Shown here: positions 8,451 through 16,855 of the stretch, one piece after another | Numbering within the stretch: the first letter of the stretch is position 1 | Layout of the letters: each line of letters starts with the position of its first letter | NCBI RefSeq assembly: GCF_002165575.1 | Contig: NZ_MXQF01000010.1 | Coordinates: 62,001 to 126,000, forward strand | Length of the DNA stretch: 64,000 bases | Direction of reading: 5' to 3' | Source of the DNA: Pseudoalteromonas sp. A601 | GTDB lineage: Bacteria; Pseudomonadota; Gammaproteobacteria; Enterobacterales; Alteromonadaceae | Made by a program: the position numbers and the translations under genes | The notes under the pieces: generated by a model | What the model was told of the DNA's origin: nothing | The model's input: only the letters and a program-made list of their open reading frames with translations | The model's database searches: none

Positions 8451-9329
8451 TCACTTAGCTTGTTGCTCAAGCTTTACTAATTGCTGCTCTTTCTCATGCC
8501 ATAAACGGTTTAACTCTGATTGAAAGCCAACTCTAAACTCAGAATCCCCGGTGTAATCGCCTATTAACTCCTGGCTTACAGGTAACACTTCAACGTGCAC
8601 GTTGATGTTTTTAACTCGGCCACTGGCAAAATCAACAAAAGTAGGTATGCCATCAGGGTAATGAATTGTTACATTCACCACTTTAGATATTTGCTCTCCC
8701 ATCGCTTGCATTACAAAAGCAATACCGCCCGCTTTTGGTTTTAATAAATGCGGGAATGGGCTATTTTGGCGTGCATGTTTAGCTTGAGTAAAACGCGTGC
8801 CTTCAACAAAGTTAACAATACTCACTGGCATTTCTTTAAACTTTTCACAGGCTTTACGGGTTGTTTCTAAATCTTTACCACGCAGTTTAGGGTTCTTTTT
8901 AAGCTGGCTTTTGCTGGTACGGGTCATGAATGGAAAGTCTAAAGCCCACCAAGCTAAGCCAAGAATCGGCACGTAGATAAGCTCTTTCTTCAAAAAGAAA
9001 TTCAAAAATGGAATTTTTCGATTTAATAAACGCTGTAAAACTAAAATGTCGACCCAGCTTTGATGATTAGCAATAATCAAATACCAGTCTTTGAGTTTAA
9101 CTTGCTCAAGACCTGTTACATTTAGCTGATAAGGTGTAAATATATTTTGATTTAATGAGTTGCAGCTCACCCACATAGTGGCGCACTTTTTAGCCGCCCA
9201 ACTCATCGCTTTTTGCAATGGTTTAATTGGCAGTAATTTAATTAAGCCAAAAATAAAAATTGGTATAAACCAAATCACCGTATTTAAGGTGTAAAAGAAA
9301 ATACTAAACACACAGCGAATCATCGACAT
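8451..9329 (-). CDS. PlsC-type acyltransferase, YihG-like (upstream copy)
   Basis: A 292-residue acyltransferase with a hydrophobic N-terminus (residues 1-35), the HX4D motif NHQSWVD, the glycerolipid-binding NFVEGTRFTQAKH and the segment KAGGIAFVMQAMGEQ. E. coli YihG, a lysophospholipid acyltransferase affecting fatty-acid placement in phospholipids, is the nearest named relative I recognise; orthology is not certain. It lies 25 bp after speA and 19 bp before its paralogue, all on the same strand, so it should share their transcript. AAGGAA lies upstream of the ATG. Confidence 0.86.
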   Translation of the reverse strand: MSMIRCVFSIFFYTLNTVIWFIPIFIFGLIKLLPIKPLQKAMSWAAKKCATMWVSCNSLNQNIFTPYQLNVTGLEQVKLKDWYLIIANHQSWVDILVLQRLLNRKIPFLNFFLKKELIYVPILGLAWWALDFPFMTRTSKSQLKKNPKLRGKDLETTRKACEKFKEMPVSIVNFVEGTRFTQAKHARQNSPFPHLLKPKAGGIAFVMQAMGEQISKVVNVTIHYPDGIPTFVDFASGRVKNINVHVEVLPVSQELIGDYTGDSEFRVGFQSELNRLWHEKEQQLVKLEQQAK

Positions 9330-9354
9330 TACTACTTAATTCCTTTCATCAAAT

Positions 9355-11232
9355 TTAATCTTCAAAATACGTGTAACCAGCAAGTCCTGCATTTAGCTCT
9401 ACTAAATACTGTGCTTTTTCGCTATCACTGATACTTAATTTTGCGACAGTTGATGCAAAGTTCTCGGCTAAAATTTCGCTATCATAGTCTACAAACTTTA
9501 ATACATCCTTAACGCTATCACCCTTTATCGCATTTGTTAGTTGATAGCCTTGTTCGTTCAACTCAACATGCACCGAATCAGTGTCGCCAAATAAGTTATG
9601 TAAGTCACCTAAAATTTCTTGGTATGCACCCACCATAAACATAGCAACATGATATTGCTGCCCTGGAACATATTGCGGTATTGGCAAGCTTGTTTCAATT
9701 CCAGCACCTTCAACATACTCACGAATTTGCCCGTCTGAGTCACAAGTTATATCTTGAATAATCGCGCGTTGCGTTAAAGGTTTATCTAAATTCTCAATTG
9801 GCATTACTGGGAATAACTGCTGAATACCCCATACATCGGGTAACGACTGAAACAATGAAAAATTAACGAATAGCTTGTCGGCCAGTTTTTCATTTAAATC
9901 ATCAAGTACTTCACGATGGGCTCTTGCACTGCTTAATGATGCTCGAACGCGATGCAATATGGTAAAGTAAAGTTGCTCTATTTTAGCCCATTCCAACATG
10001 CTAACTAAGCCGTGTACGTACTGATCATGCGCTTCACTAAATAAATGCATCGCATCGTGATAAATTTCAAGCGCCATACGCGGGTTCAAACGCTGTAAAC
10101 ATTGCCACATTTCATCAAGCACTAATACACTGTTAGGCTCTGGTGCGCTTGGGTTTAAATGATTTGGTGCTTGCTCAACGTCAATAACATCGGTGATTAA
10201 TACCGCATGATGTGCGGTAAGCGCTCTGCCTGATTCTGTAATAATAGCCGGATGTGGTAAATCATGTTGTTCACACACTTCAGCAAATGCATTCACTACA
10301 TTTCGTGCATATTCATCCACCGTGTAGTTCATTGAACAGGCACTGCGTGAGCCAGAACCTTCATAATCAACACCGAGTCCACCACCCACATCAACGGTGT
10401 TTAATGGCACACCTAACTGGGTTAACTCAGCAAAATGGCGCGAACATTCGCGTAAAGCCCGGTGAATATCACGAATATTGGCAATCTGAGAACCGATATG
10501 AAAGTGCACCATTTGCATTAAATGCAATTTATTGTGTTGCTTAAGTACCTCAACCGCACTAAGCACCTGCCCTGCAGTTAAACCAAACTTGCCTTTTTCG
10601 CCGCCGGTATTTTGCCATTTACCTTTACCCACAGAATTTAAGCGAATACGAATACCAATAGCCGGTTCAATGCCTAAATCATCTATTTCAGCTAGTAAGG
10701 TGGTCAGTTCTGATAGCTTTTCAACAACCACTTTAACCTTGTGGCCCATCGCTTGGCCAATACAGGCTAGGCGTAAGAATTCGCTATCTTTATAGCCATT
10801 ACAAACAATAGTGATAGGTGATGTTGCCACTCCTAAAATAGCCATTAACTCTGGTTTTGAGCCAGCTTCAAGGCCCACTAATCCACTTGGATGAGCTAGC
10901 AACTTACTCACGACTGAGCGCTGCTGGTTTACTTTTATTGGGTAAACACAAGTGTAGTGACCATGATAATCGCGTGCATCGCGGGCTTTGCAAAACGCAC
11001 TGGTGAGGGTATCAACTCGGTTTTGCAAAATATCAGTAAAGCGTACTAACACAGGCAATGTTAAGCCTTGTTTTTTAAACTGCTCAGTTAGTTCCGTTAA
11101 TGAAATAGCCGCTTTGCTTTGATCGCCATCAGGATAAGCCACTAGCTCGCCTTGACTATTTATATCAAAGTAACCATCACTCCAATGAGCAACGTTATAG
11201 GTAGCGCGTGCTGTGTCTAAACCCCAAGTCAT
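9355..11232 (-). CDS. speA: Biosynthetic arginine decarboxylase
   Basis: Converts arginine to agmatine and CO2, the first step of the agmatine route to putrescine. The ~625-residue protein follows E. coli SpeA throughout: YPIKVNQ with the PLP lysine near residue 100, GLEAGSKPEL, FHIGSQIANIRDIH, the phosphate-binding DVGGGLGVDYEGS, ITESGRALTAHH, DITCDSDG with the active-site cysteine, and VGAYQEILGDLHNLFGDT near the C-terminus. An in-frame TTG at 11256 exists, but ATG at 11232 (MTWGLDTARAT) is the natural start. It is divergent from speE and heads a probable operon with two acyltransferases and an MscS channel. Confidence 0.96.
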   Translation of the reverse strand: MTWGLDTARATYNVAHWSDGYFDINSQGELVAYPDGDQSKAAISLTELTEQFKKQGLTLPVLVRFTDILQNRVDTLTSAFCKARDARDYHGHYTCVYPIKVNQQRSVVSKLLAHPSGLVGLEAGSKPELMAILGVATSPITIVCNGYKDSEFLRLACIGQAMGHKVKVVVEKLSELTTLLAEIDDLGIEPAIGIRIRLNSVGKGKWQNTGGEKGKFGLTAGQVLSAVEVLKQHNKLHLMQMVHFHIGSQIANIRDIHRALRECSRHFAELTQLGVPLNTVDVGGGLGVDYEGSGSRSACSMNYTVDEYARNVVNAFAEVCEQHDLPHPAIITESGRALTAHHAVLITDVIDVEQAPNHLNPSAPEPNSVLVLDEMWQCLQRLNPRMALEIYHDAMHLFSEAHDQYVHGLVSMLEWAKIEQLYFTILHRVRASLSSARAHREVLDDLNEKLADKLFVNFSLFQSLPDVWGIQQLFPVMPIENLDKPLTQRAIIQDITCDSDGQIREYVEGAGIETSLPIPQYVPGQQYHVAMFMVGAYQEILGDLHNLFGDTDSVHVELNEQGYQLTNAIKGDSVKDVLKFVDYDSEILAENFASTVAKLSISDSEKAQYLVELNAGLAGYTYFED

Positions 11233-11434
11233 GGCAAATTCTTCTTTAGTTGGCAAATACGTGTTTAATCACGCATTTTAATACGTCATAACATCCTAAG
11301 CTAACAAAAATTAACCTTTAAGCCAAAGCTAGGATAAAATATTCGCTATACTGATAAAATTTCATTGAGCAAAACGCCAACCACTGGCAGAATTGCCCCT
11401 TTTTCATACTCAACTAAAAAGTGTAGCTAGCGAC

Positions 11435-12298
11435 ATGGCAAATTTAGATCAAAGCAAATGGTTTACCGAAATAAGCGAACGTGACGGCAGTGCGTTTTCT
11501 CTACGCATTAATAAAAAATTAGACGAAAAACAGTCTCCTTTTCAAAAAGTCGAAATGTTCGAAACCACAGATTTTGGTAACTTAATGATTATTGATGGCT
11601 GCACTATGGTAAGTAGTCGCGAGAACTTCTTTTACCATGAAATGATCAGTCACCCAGCGCTATTAGCTCACCCGAATCCTAAGAATGTCGTGATCATTGG
11701 CGGTGGTGATTGCGGTACTTTACGCGAAGTACTCAAACACCCAAGTGTTGAGGCAGTAACACAAATTGATATTGATGAAGTCGTTACGCAAATGTCGCTA
11801 AAATACTTCCCGGAGTTATGTGAAGCAAATCAAGATCCACGTGCAACGGTGATGTTTGATGACGGTATTAAATACATGCGCGAACTACCAAGTGATTCTA
11901 TCGATGTAGTGATTGTTGATGGCACTGATCCGGTTGGCCCTGGAGAAGGCTTGTTCAACCATGCTTTTTATACTAGTTGTTTAAACGCCCTTCGCCCTGG
12001 CGGTATTATGGTGCAACAAAGTGAATCTCCACTGATGCACATGCCGCTACTAGTCGAGATGCGTGATGCCATGACTGAAGTAGGCTTTAAGGATTTGCAA
12101 ACCCTGCCTTTCCCACAACCAATTTACCCAAGCGGTTTATGGTCAGTGACGCTAGCACGTAAAGATGAAGTATTTGCAGGCTTTAGAGAAGATGCTGCTA
12201 GTGAGCTTGCTCAAAGTACTGAATACTATAACAGTGGTATTCACCACGGCGCATTAGCTACACCTAATTTTATGAAGCGTGCCTTTGATAAAAAATAA
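11435..12298 (+). CDS. speE: Spermidine synthase (polyamine aminopropyltransferase)
   Basis: Transfers an aminopropyl group from decarboxylated S-adenosylmethionine to putrescine. The 287-residue protein has the N-terminal beta domain, the cofactor loop VVIIGGGDCGTLREVL (GGGDCG at residues 89-94), the acidic VTQIDIDEVV strand and the catalytic block VDGTDPVGPGEGLF (Asp162, Asp165). The family usually has Gly where Cys92 occurs; this is a mild variant. The frame is open back to TTG at 11393, but ATG at 11435 (MANLDQSKWF) fits the family. It is divergent from speA across a ~200-bp control region, and no speD is nearby in the window. Ends 12 bp before a strong terminator. Confidence 0.94.
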   Translation: MANLDQSKWFTEISERDGSAFSLRINKKLDEKQSPFQKVEMFETTDFGNLMIIDGCTMVSSRENFFYHEMISHPALLAHPNPKNVVIIGGGDCGTLREVLKHPSVEAVTQIDIDEVVTQMSLKYFPELCEANQDPRATVMFDDGIKYMRELPSDSIDVVIVDGTDPVGPGEGLFNHAFYTSCLNALRPGGIMVQQSESPLMHMPLLVEMRDAMTEVGFKDLQTLPFPQPIYPSGLWSVTLARKDEVFAGFREDAASELAQSTEYYNSGIHHGALATPNFMKRAFDKK

Positions 12299-12309
12299 GG
12301 TGTTTTAAA

Positions 12310-12342
12310 AAGTAAGGGGCTCCAAGAATCCCTTGCTTTTTT
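12310..12342. terminator. Bidirectional Rho-independent terminator after speE
   Basis: AGTAAGGG (12311-12318) pairs with CCCTTGCT (8 bp with one G-T pair), followed by TTTTTT on the + strand and preceded by TTTTAAAAA, which reads as a U-rich tail on the - strand. It lies between convergent speE and the beta-barrel gene ending at 12352, so it can serve both. Confidence 0.85.
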
Positions 12343-12351
12343 CATGCTGGT

Positions 12352-13581
12352 CTAAAAACGCCATTGAGCATTTAGGCTAATTTGTTGCTGGGAAACTTTT
12401 TCTGCTATGTCCATAGCGGCACGATTATCTACTTGGCTATGTAATGCAGACCCTTCAATACCTAACTGCCATTGTGGTGAAAGCTGATAACGCCAAGTTG
12501 CTGTAACCCCTTCGCCATGACTAGCATTTGGATCAAATGCCCAATCGTCTTTATCTGTTACTTCAAAGTAGTCATAACGAATAGATAGCCTATGAGATGC
12601 CATTTTATGGCTCAATAAAACAAAGTGGCTATAAAAACGGTTATCTACACCTCGTGTATCTCCCATCGCCGTACTACCAGACATAACCTGAGTAATTAAA
12701 CGTGTTTTAGCATTGAATTTATATAACCATGCAGCGCTTGCAAAACGTGTATCCCACGCGTATTGCCCAGTACTGTAATTTACAGCAGCTGGGTCACCAT
12801 TATTATCATAGTAATAGAATCGAAATTGCGACTTTTTTAAATAATCCCAATGTACACCAGCATAATAACCAAAGCGGCCATCAATCTCTTCAAACGGCAA
12901 AACCTGATTAGCTTGAAATTGCAGTTGAGGCGTATCAAGCGATGCAACAGCGGCAAATGCCACTTCTTCGTTCAGTGTTGTTTGGCGGTCATGCATCGCA
13001 AAACCACGCCAAGCTAAAAGCGTACCTGCGGGGTCATTACCTTTAAATGTAGCACCAACAAAGGCAAAGCTATGCTTACTATTAAAACTGCGACCAGGGC
13101 GTTTAATTGTTGCTTCTACGCCCAAAGTACGCACTTCCTCGCCAATCCATGAGTTTATCGCAGAATTCGTGTAATTGTAGGGAGATATCCAGCCCATATC
13201 AGGGTTTTCTAGTGACAATAAGGGATAAAAACCACCAGCGCGAACATGCCACTTATATTTGCTACTAGTCAGAGGTTTATACTGCAAATACACTTGACTG
13301 AACCCAAGCGTTGGTTCAGGGTCTTGATAGGCATTAATCACCCCATGCGCAGACCAACCACTTGTTATATCGGCTCTAAAATCGATTAACCCTTGCGTAA
13401 GTACAATACCGTCGGTATCAGTGTCGTAGCGATAAAGCCCTACACCACCTTCTTGCCAAGTAGCGTAGGAATCGCCTTTTATTGCACCTACTTGCAATAA
13501 ACCTTTTACTTGCGCAGTGGCATTTGACACAACAGCCAGAAGGGCAAAACCTAATACGACTCTAATATTCATCAAATTCAT
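12352..13581 (-). CDS. Predicted outer-membrane beta-barrel protein
   Basis: A 409-residue protein with a signal peptide (cleavage near SNATA-Q, residue 23-24). It has many alternating hydrophobic/aromatic strands and ends in the aromatic C-terminal signature QWRF typical of barrels inserted by Bam. It resembles uncharacterised porin-like proteins of Alteromonadales; I cannot name a substrate. Its start overlaps the last 20 bp of the upstream cupredoxin-like gene, so the two are translationally linked and probably work together in the envelope. An alternative ATG lies 9 bp downstream (13572). The gene ends at a bidirectional terminator. Confidence 0.75.
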   Translation of the reverse strand: MNLMNIRVVLGFALLAVVSNATAQVKGLLQVGAIKGDSYATWQEGGVGLYRYDTDTDGIVLTQGLIDFRADITSGWSAHGVINAYQDPEPTLGFSQVYLQYKPLTSSKYKWHVRAGGFYPLLSLENPDMGWISPYNYTNSAINSWIGEEVRTLGVEATIKRPGRSFNSKHSFAFVGATFKGNDPAGTLLAWRGFAMHDRQTTLNEEVAFAAVASLDTPQLQFQANQVLPFEEIDGRFGYYAGVHWDYLKKSQFRFYYYDNNGDPAAVNYSTGQYAWDTRFASAAWLYKFNAKTRLITQVMSGSTAMGDTRGVDNRFYSHFVLLSHKMASHRLSIRYDYFEVTDKDDWAFDPNASHGEGVTATWRYQLSPQWQLGIEGSALHSQVDNRAAMDIAEKVSQQQISLNAQWRF

Positions 13582-14185
13582 CTACACCAATTGCAATACG
13601 CGGAGTTACTTTTTGTTTTAATTGATAGTTGAAATCTGTATCACTAACTGTAACGGTTTGCGACTCTGTTGAGCTAATATCGCCAAATCCTTCGTGCCAT
13701 ACACTAAGTGTGTATTCACCTGGCGGTACATCAAAAGAAAACTGGCCTTGCTCGTTTGTTATGCCATAAAATGGGCTATCAACAACCACTATATAACCAA
13801 GCATCCAATCATGGATATTACAGCCAAGCTCAACAACCCCAGCTTGATCAAAGGTGATCGGCGCTTGTGGTTGTTCACGATAAAGCTTTAATTCAAACGC
13901 CTTGCTTTTAGAAAACGAATAAACGTGATGCATAATCGAATCTAAATTAGGAAATTCGACCTCGGCATTTTGCTCAACCACCAACACATGCGGAGTAAAC
14001 TGGCGATCCTTTTGCGACATGGTAAATGACTGATTAGTGCGAGCCTTATTCTCTGAGGCTTGTAACGGGGTTAACCACGCCACCACATTTGCTACAGTTT
14101 GCTGATCTAAATCAGAAATTGTCACGGTGACGGCATAGCTTTTAACTGAAATAAAAGCTAAAAGTACAAAGGTGATGAATTTCAT
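13562..14185 (-). CDS. Secreted cupredoxin-like protein (methylamine-utilisation type)
   Basis: A 207-residue exported protein (signal peptide to about SYA-V, residue 18-19). The middle has features of a plastocyanin-like copper site: a His in DSIMHHVYSFS and a Cys-x2-His-x2-Met arrangement in GCNIHDWMLG. The C-terminal part (residues ~145-185) is a carboxypeptidase-regulatory-like beta sandwich (YGITNEQGQFSFDVPPGEYTLSVWHEG). Similar proteins are labelled methylamine utilization protein in databases, but no other mau gene is present, so that name should not be taken as function. It probably binds copper in the periplasm or at the outer membrane. It overlaps the following beta-barrel gene by 20 bp. 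Confidence 0.75.
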   Translation of the reverse strand: MKFITFVLLAFISVKSYAVTVTISDLDQQTVANVVAWLTPLQASENKARTNQSFTMSQKDRQFTPHVLVVEQNAEVEFPNLDSIMHHVYSFSKSKAFELKLYREQPQAPITFDQAGVVELGCNIHDWMLGYIVVVDSPFYGITNEQGQFSFDVPPGEYTLSVWHEGFGDISSTESQTVTVSDTDFNYQLKQKVTPRIAIGVDEFDEY

Positions 14186-14267
14186 ATTGGCTATTCTAAT
14201 TATTTTGCATACCAGTATAGACCTGTTTTATAGATACTTTATTACTTATTTTAAAAAATTATTGAAT

Positions 14268-14281
14268 TGAATACGTATGTA
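14268..14281. promoter_or_regulatory. Putative LacI-type operator upstream of the GH97 gene
   Basis: TGAATACGTATGTA is a near-palindrome 86 bp before the GH97 ATG. It overlaps a possible -35 (TTGAAT at 14267) placed 18 bp from a weak -10 (TAAATT, 14291). It matches the element at 384-397 at 13 of 14 bases. Repression by a maltose-type LacI regulator is inferred; no such regulator gene is in the window. Confidence 0.5.
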
Positions 14282-14366
14282 GCTACCTCGTAAATTCCCC
14301 CCGTGCGTTTTATGCTAACTAACTGAACTCTGGATAACTTACCCAGTTAGACATAAAGGACACACA

Positions 14367-16409
14367 ATGCGATTACCTTTACTACTACTAGCGCTTTTAT
14401 CAAGCAGTGGCTTCGCTAAAGAAGCAACTGTTGAATCACCAAACAAAAAAATCAAAATAACCATTTCAGATCAAAATACCACGCCTCATTATTCAATCAG
14501 CTTTAACAATAAAAATGTTATTGAAAACTCATCCCTAGGATTTGAGTTTAAGCAGCAAGCAGCATTTGATGAAGGTTTCACAATCACTAACATTGCGAGT
14601 GAACAGGTACATGACCAATGGCAGCAACCATGGGGTGAGCGTCAAACGGTTGTTGATCAACATAATGAAGTGGCAGTTACTTTTAGTAAACCAACCCCTC
14701 ATGGTGGTACGTACACAGTGCGTTTCAGAGCATTTGATAGTGGTGTAGGTTTTCGTTACGAAGTACCTAAACAAGCTGGCTTTGAAAACATTGAAATAAC
14801 CAAAGAACTCACAGAATTTGCAGTTGCCGCTGCGGATAAAGCCACAGCCTGGTGGATCCCCGCGCGAGGCTGGAATCGCTACGAATATGTTTACAACACC
14901 ACATCATTACAAGATGCAGCCCTTGTGCACACCCCTTTCACGTTTAAAAATGCCGATGGTGTTCATATTAGTATTCATGAAGCTGCATTGGTTGATTATG
15001 CTGGTATGGTGCTCAATCAACGTCGCCCTGGTACCTTACAAGCTGATCTAACACCTTGGTCTGACGGCATCGCAGTTAAAAAACACGGCGCATTTAATAC
15101 CCCATGGCGTACGGTACAAATTGGCGAGCAAGCCATTGATTTGATTAATTCAGATATAATTTTAAACCTAAATGAACCAAACAAATTAGGCGATGTATCT
15201 TGGGTCAAACCAGGTAAATATGTGGGTATTTGGTGGGGTATGCATATCAATGAAACCACCTGGGGCAGCGGTGAAAAACACGGCGCTACCACAGCAAACA
15301 CTAAGTACTACATGGATTTTGCAGCTAAATACGGCTTTGATGGGGTACTCGTTGAAGGCTGGAATATTGGTTGGGACGGTGATTGGTTCTTCAATGGCGA
15401 TGTATTTAGCTTTACCAAACCTTATGATGATTTTGATATCGCCGAACTGACTCGTTACGGTAAACAAAAAGGTGTGCAGCTTATAGGCCATCACGAAACC
15501 TCTGGTAACGTTACAAACTACCGTAATCAAATGGAAGATGCTTACGCGCTGTATGAAAAATCCAACGTTAGCCAAGTAAAGACAGGCTACGTCGCAGATG
15601 GCGGTAACATCAAACGCATTGACGAAAATGGTATTGTTCGAAAAGAATGGCACGACGGTCAATTTATGGTTAACGAATACCTACACAGTATAAAGCTGGC
15701 CGCTAAACATAAACTCAGTATTAATACTCATGAGCCGATTAAAGACACCGGCCTGCGCCGAACCTACCCTAACTGGATAGCTCGTGAAGGTGCTCGAGGC
15801 CAAGAGTTTAATGCATGGGGCACGCCACCTAATCCACCAGAACATATTCCGATGCTTGCCTTCACTCGTATGTTAGCGGGCCCTATGGATTTTACCCCGG
15901 GCATATTTGATATGGGTTTTAATGGTTTAGGCGCTGATACTAACCGTCCGCAAACAACCCTAGCTAAGCAACTGGCTTTGTATGTAGTGATGTATAGCCC
16001 TATTCAAATGGCTGCTGACTTACCGCGTAATTACTTAGCAAAACCGGATGCGTTTAAATTTATTCAAGACGTGCCGACTGATTGGCAACAAAGTATCGCA
16101 TTGGCAGGTGAAGTTGGCGACTACGTAGTGTTTGCACGTAAAGAGCGTAAACGCGACAATTATTCAGGTAATGATTGGTATTTAGGCGCAGTCACCGATG
16201 AGCAAGCTCGCACAATAGATATTAAGCTCGACTTTTTAGAAGCAGGAACCGCATTCGAAGCACAAATTTATAGAGATGGTGACAACGCACAATGGGAAAA
16301 CAACCCCTACGACATCAAGATTGAACAACGTATTGTGACAGCAAAAGATACATTATCACTAAAGCTAGCGACAAGTGGTGGCACAGCCATTAGGTTTAAA
16401 GCGCTGTAA
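14367..16409 (+). CDS. Secreted glycoside hydrolase family 97 (alpha-glucosidase-like)
   Basis: A 680-residue enzyme with a short signal peptide (cleavage near SSGFA-K, residue 17-18). The GH97 N-terminal beta-sandwich covers residues ~20-270 (WWIPARGWNRYEYVYNTT, VHISIHEAALVDY). The catalytic (beta/alpha)8 barrel follows (KYVGIWWGMHI, YGFDGVLVEGWNIGWDGDWF, NTHEPIKDTGLRRTYPN, REGARGQEFNAWG), then a C-terminal beta domain. The Glu residues in THEP and REGARGQE fall where the family keeps its acid/base and calcium ligands. SusB-like members hydrolyse alpha-glucosides. Some GH97 branches are galactosidases with an Asp nucleophile; the glutamates here favour glucosidase. AAAGGA precedes the ATG. 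It appears monocistronic, ending at a terminator. Confidence 0.92.
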   Translation: MRLPLLLLALLSSSGFAKEATVESPNKKIKITISDQNTTPHYSISFNNKNVIENSSLGFEFKQQAAFDEGFTITNIASEQVHDQWQQPWGERQTVVDQHNEVAVTFSKPTPHGGTYTVRFRAFDSGVGFRYEVPKQAGFENIEITKELTEFAVAAADKATAWWIPARGWNRYEYVYNTTSLQDAALVHTPFTFKNADGVHISIHEAALVDYAGMVLNQRRPGTLQADLTPWSDGIAVKKHGAFNTPWRTVQIGEQAIDLINSDIILNLNEPNKLGDVSWVKPGKYVGIWWGMHINETTWGSGEKHGATTANTKYYMDFAAKYGFDGVLVEGWNIGWDGDWFFNGDVFSFTKPYDDFDIAELTRYGKQKGVQLIGHHETSGNVTNYRNQMEDAYALYEKSNVSQVKTGYVADGGNIKRIDENGIVRKEWHDGQFMVNEYLHSIKLAAKHKLSINTHEPIKDTGLRRTYPNWIAREGARGQEFNAWGTPPNPPEHIPMLAFTRMLAGPMDFTPGIFDMGFNGLGADTNRPQTTLAKQLALYVVMYSPIQMAADLPRNYLAKPDAFKFIQDVPTDWQQSIALAGEVGDYVVFARKERKRDNYSGNDWYLGAVTDEQARTIDIKLDFLEAGTAFEAQIYRDGDNAQWENNPYDIKIEQRIVTAKDTLSLKLATSGGTAIRFKAL

Positions 16410-16439
16410 AAGTAGCCATATTTATATTATATATAGGTT

Positions 16440-16470
16440 AAAGCGCGATCTAAATCGTGCTTTTTATTTT
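16440..16470 (+). terminator. Rho-independent terminator after the GH97 gene
   Basis: GCGCGAT and ATCGTGC form a 7-bp stem (one G-T pair) with a CTAA loop, flanked by AA/TT pairs and followed by TTTTTATTTT. It starts about 30 bp after the GH97 stop. Confidence 0.85.
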
Positions 16471-16516
16471 ATTGCTACCGAAGATATAAGCTGTGTAATC
16501 TATCGCTACAGGCAAC

Positions 16517-16792
16517 TTAAGATGATACTGCGCTACGCTCATTAACAGCCTTGGCATATTGCTTACCTAAGTAAGACCACATATAAAGTCCCCAAAATAA
16601 ACCTCCAATTGGGAATAAAATAAGTGAGAGCGGTAATACACCAAAAAAACCTACGTAACCGAAAAAACCTTGTAGTAGCGAAAATAAAACAGCTGTCGAA
16701 ACTCCCCAACCTAGCACACCATATACAAAGATATAATGCCACTTACCTTTATCTATTAGCCGCTTTAACTTATTAATTTTATCATCTTCCAT
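16517..16792 (-). CDS. Small membrane protein of unknown function
   Basis: A 91-residue protein with a charged N-terminus (MEDDKINKLKRLIDKGKWH) and two predicted membrane helices (residues ~22-45 and ~50-75, the second rich in Gly/Phe/Leu). A short hydrophilic tail follows. I chose the ATG at 16792 because AGGAGT lies 9 bp upstream; a TTG further out has no such site. I do not recognise a domain. It sits between the GH97 terminator and envZ and shares the envZ strand, so it could be read from the ompR-envZ transcript or from its own promoter. Confidence 0.65.
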   Translation of the reverse strand: MEDDKINKLKRLIDKGKWHYIFVYGVLGWGVSTAVLFSLLQGFFGYVGFFGVLPLSLILFPIGGLFWGLYMWSYLGKQYAKAVNERSAVSS

Positions 16793-16855
16793 TTGTTTAT
16801 AACTCCTATACAAATACCCGATTATCTCAGGCTACTAAACATAAGTTGAAATCTC

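Noticed and set aside
15186..15662. 158-codon open frame antisense to the GH97 gene
   Set aside because: The opposite strand is a clearly conserved GH97 domain with catalytic blocks. The antisense frame has no ribosome site and shows no recognised domain.
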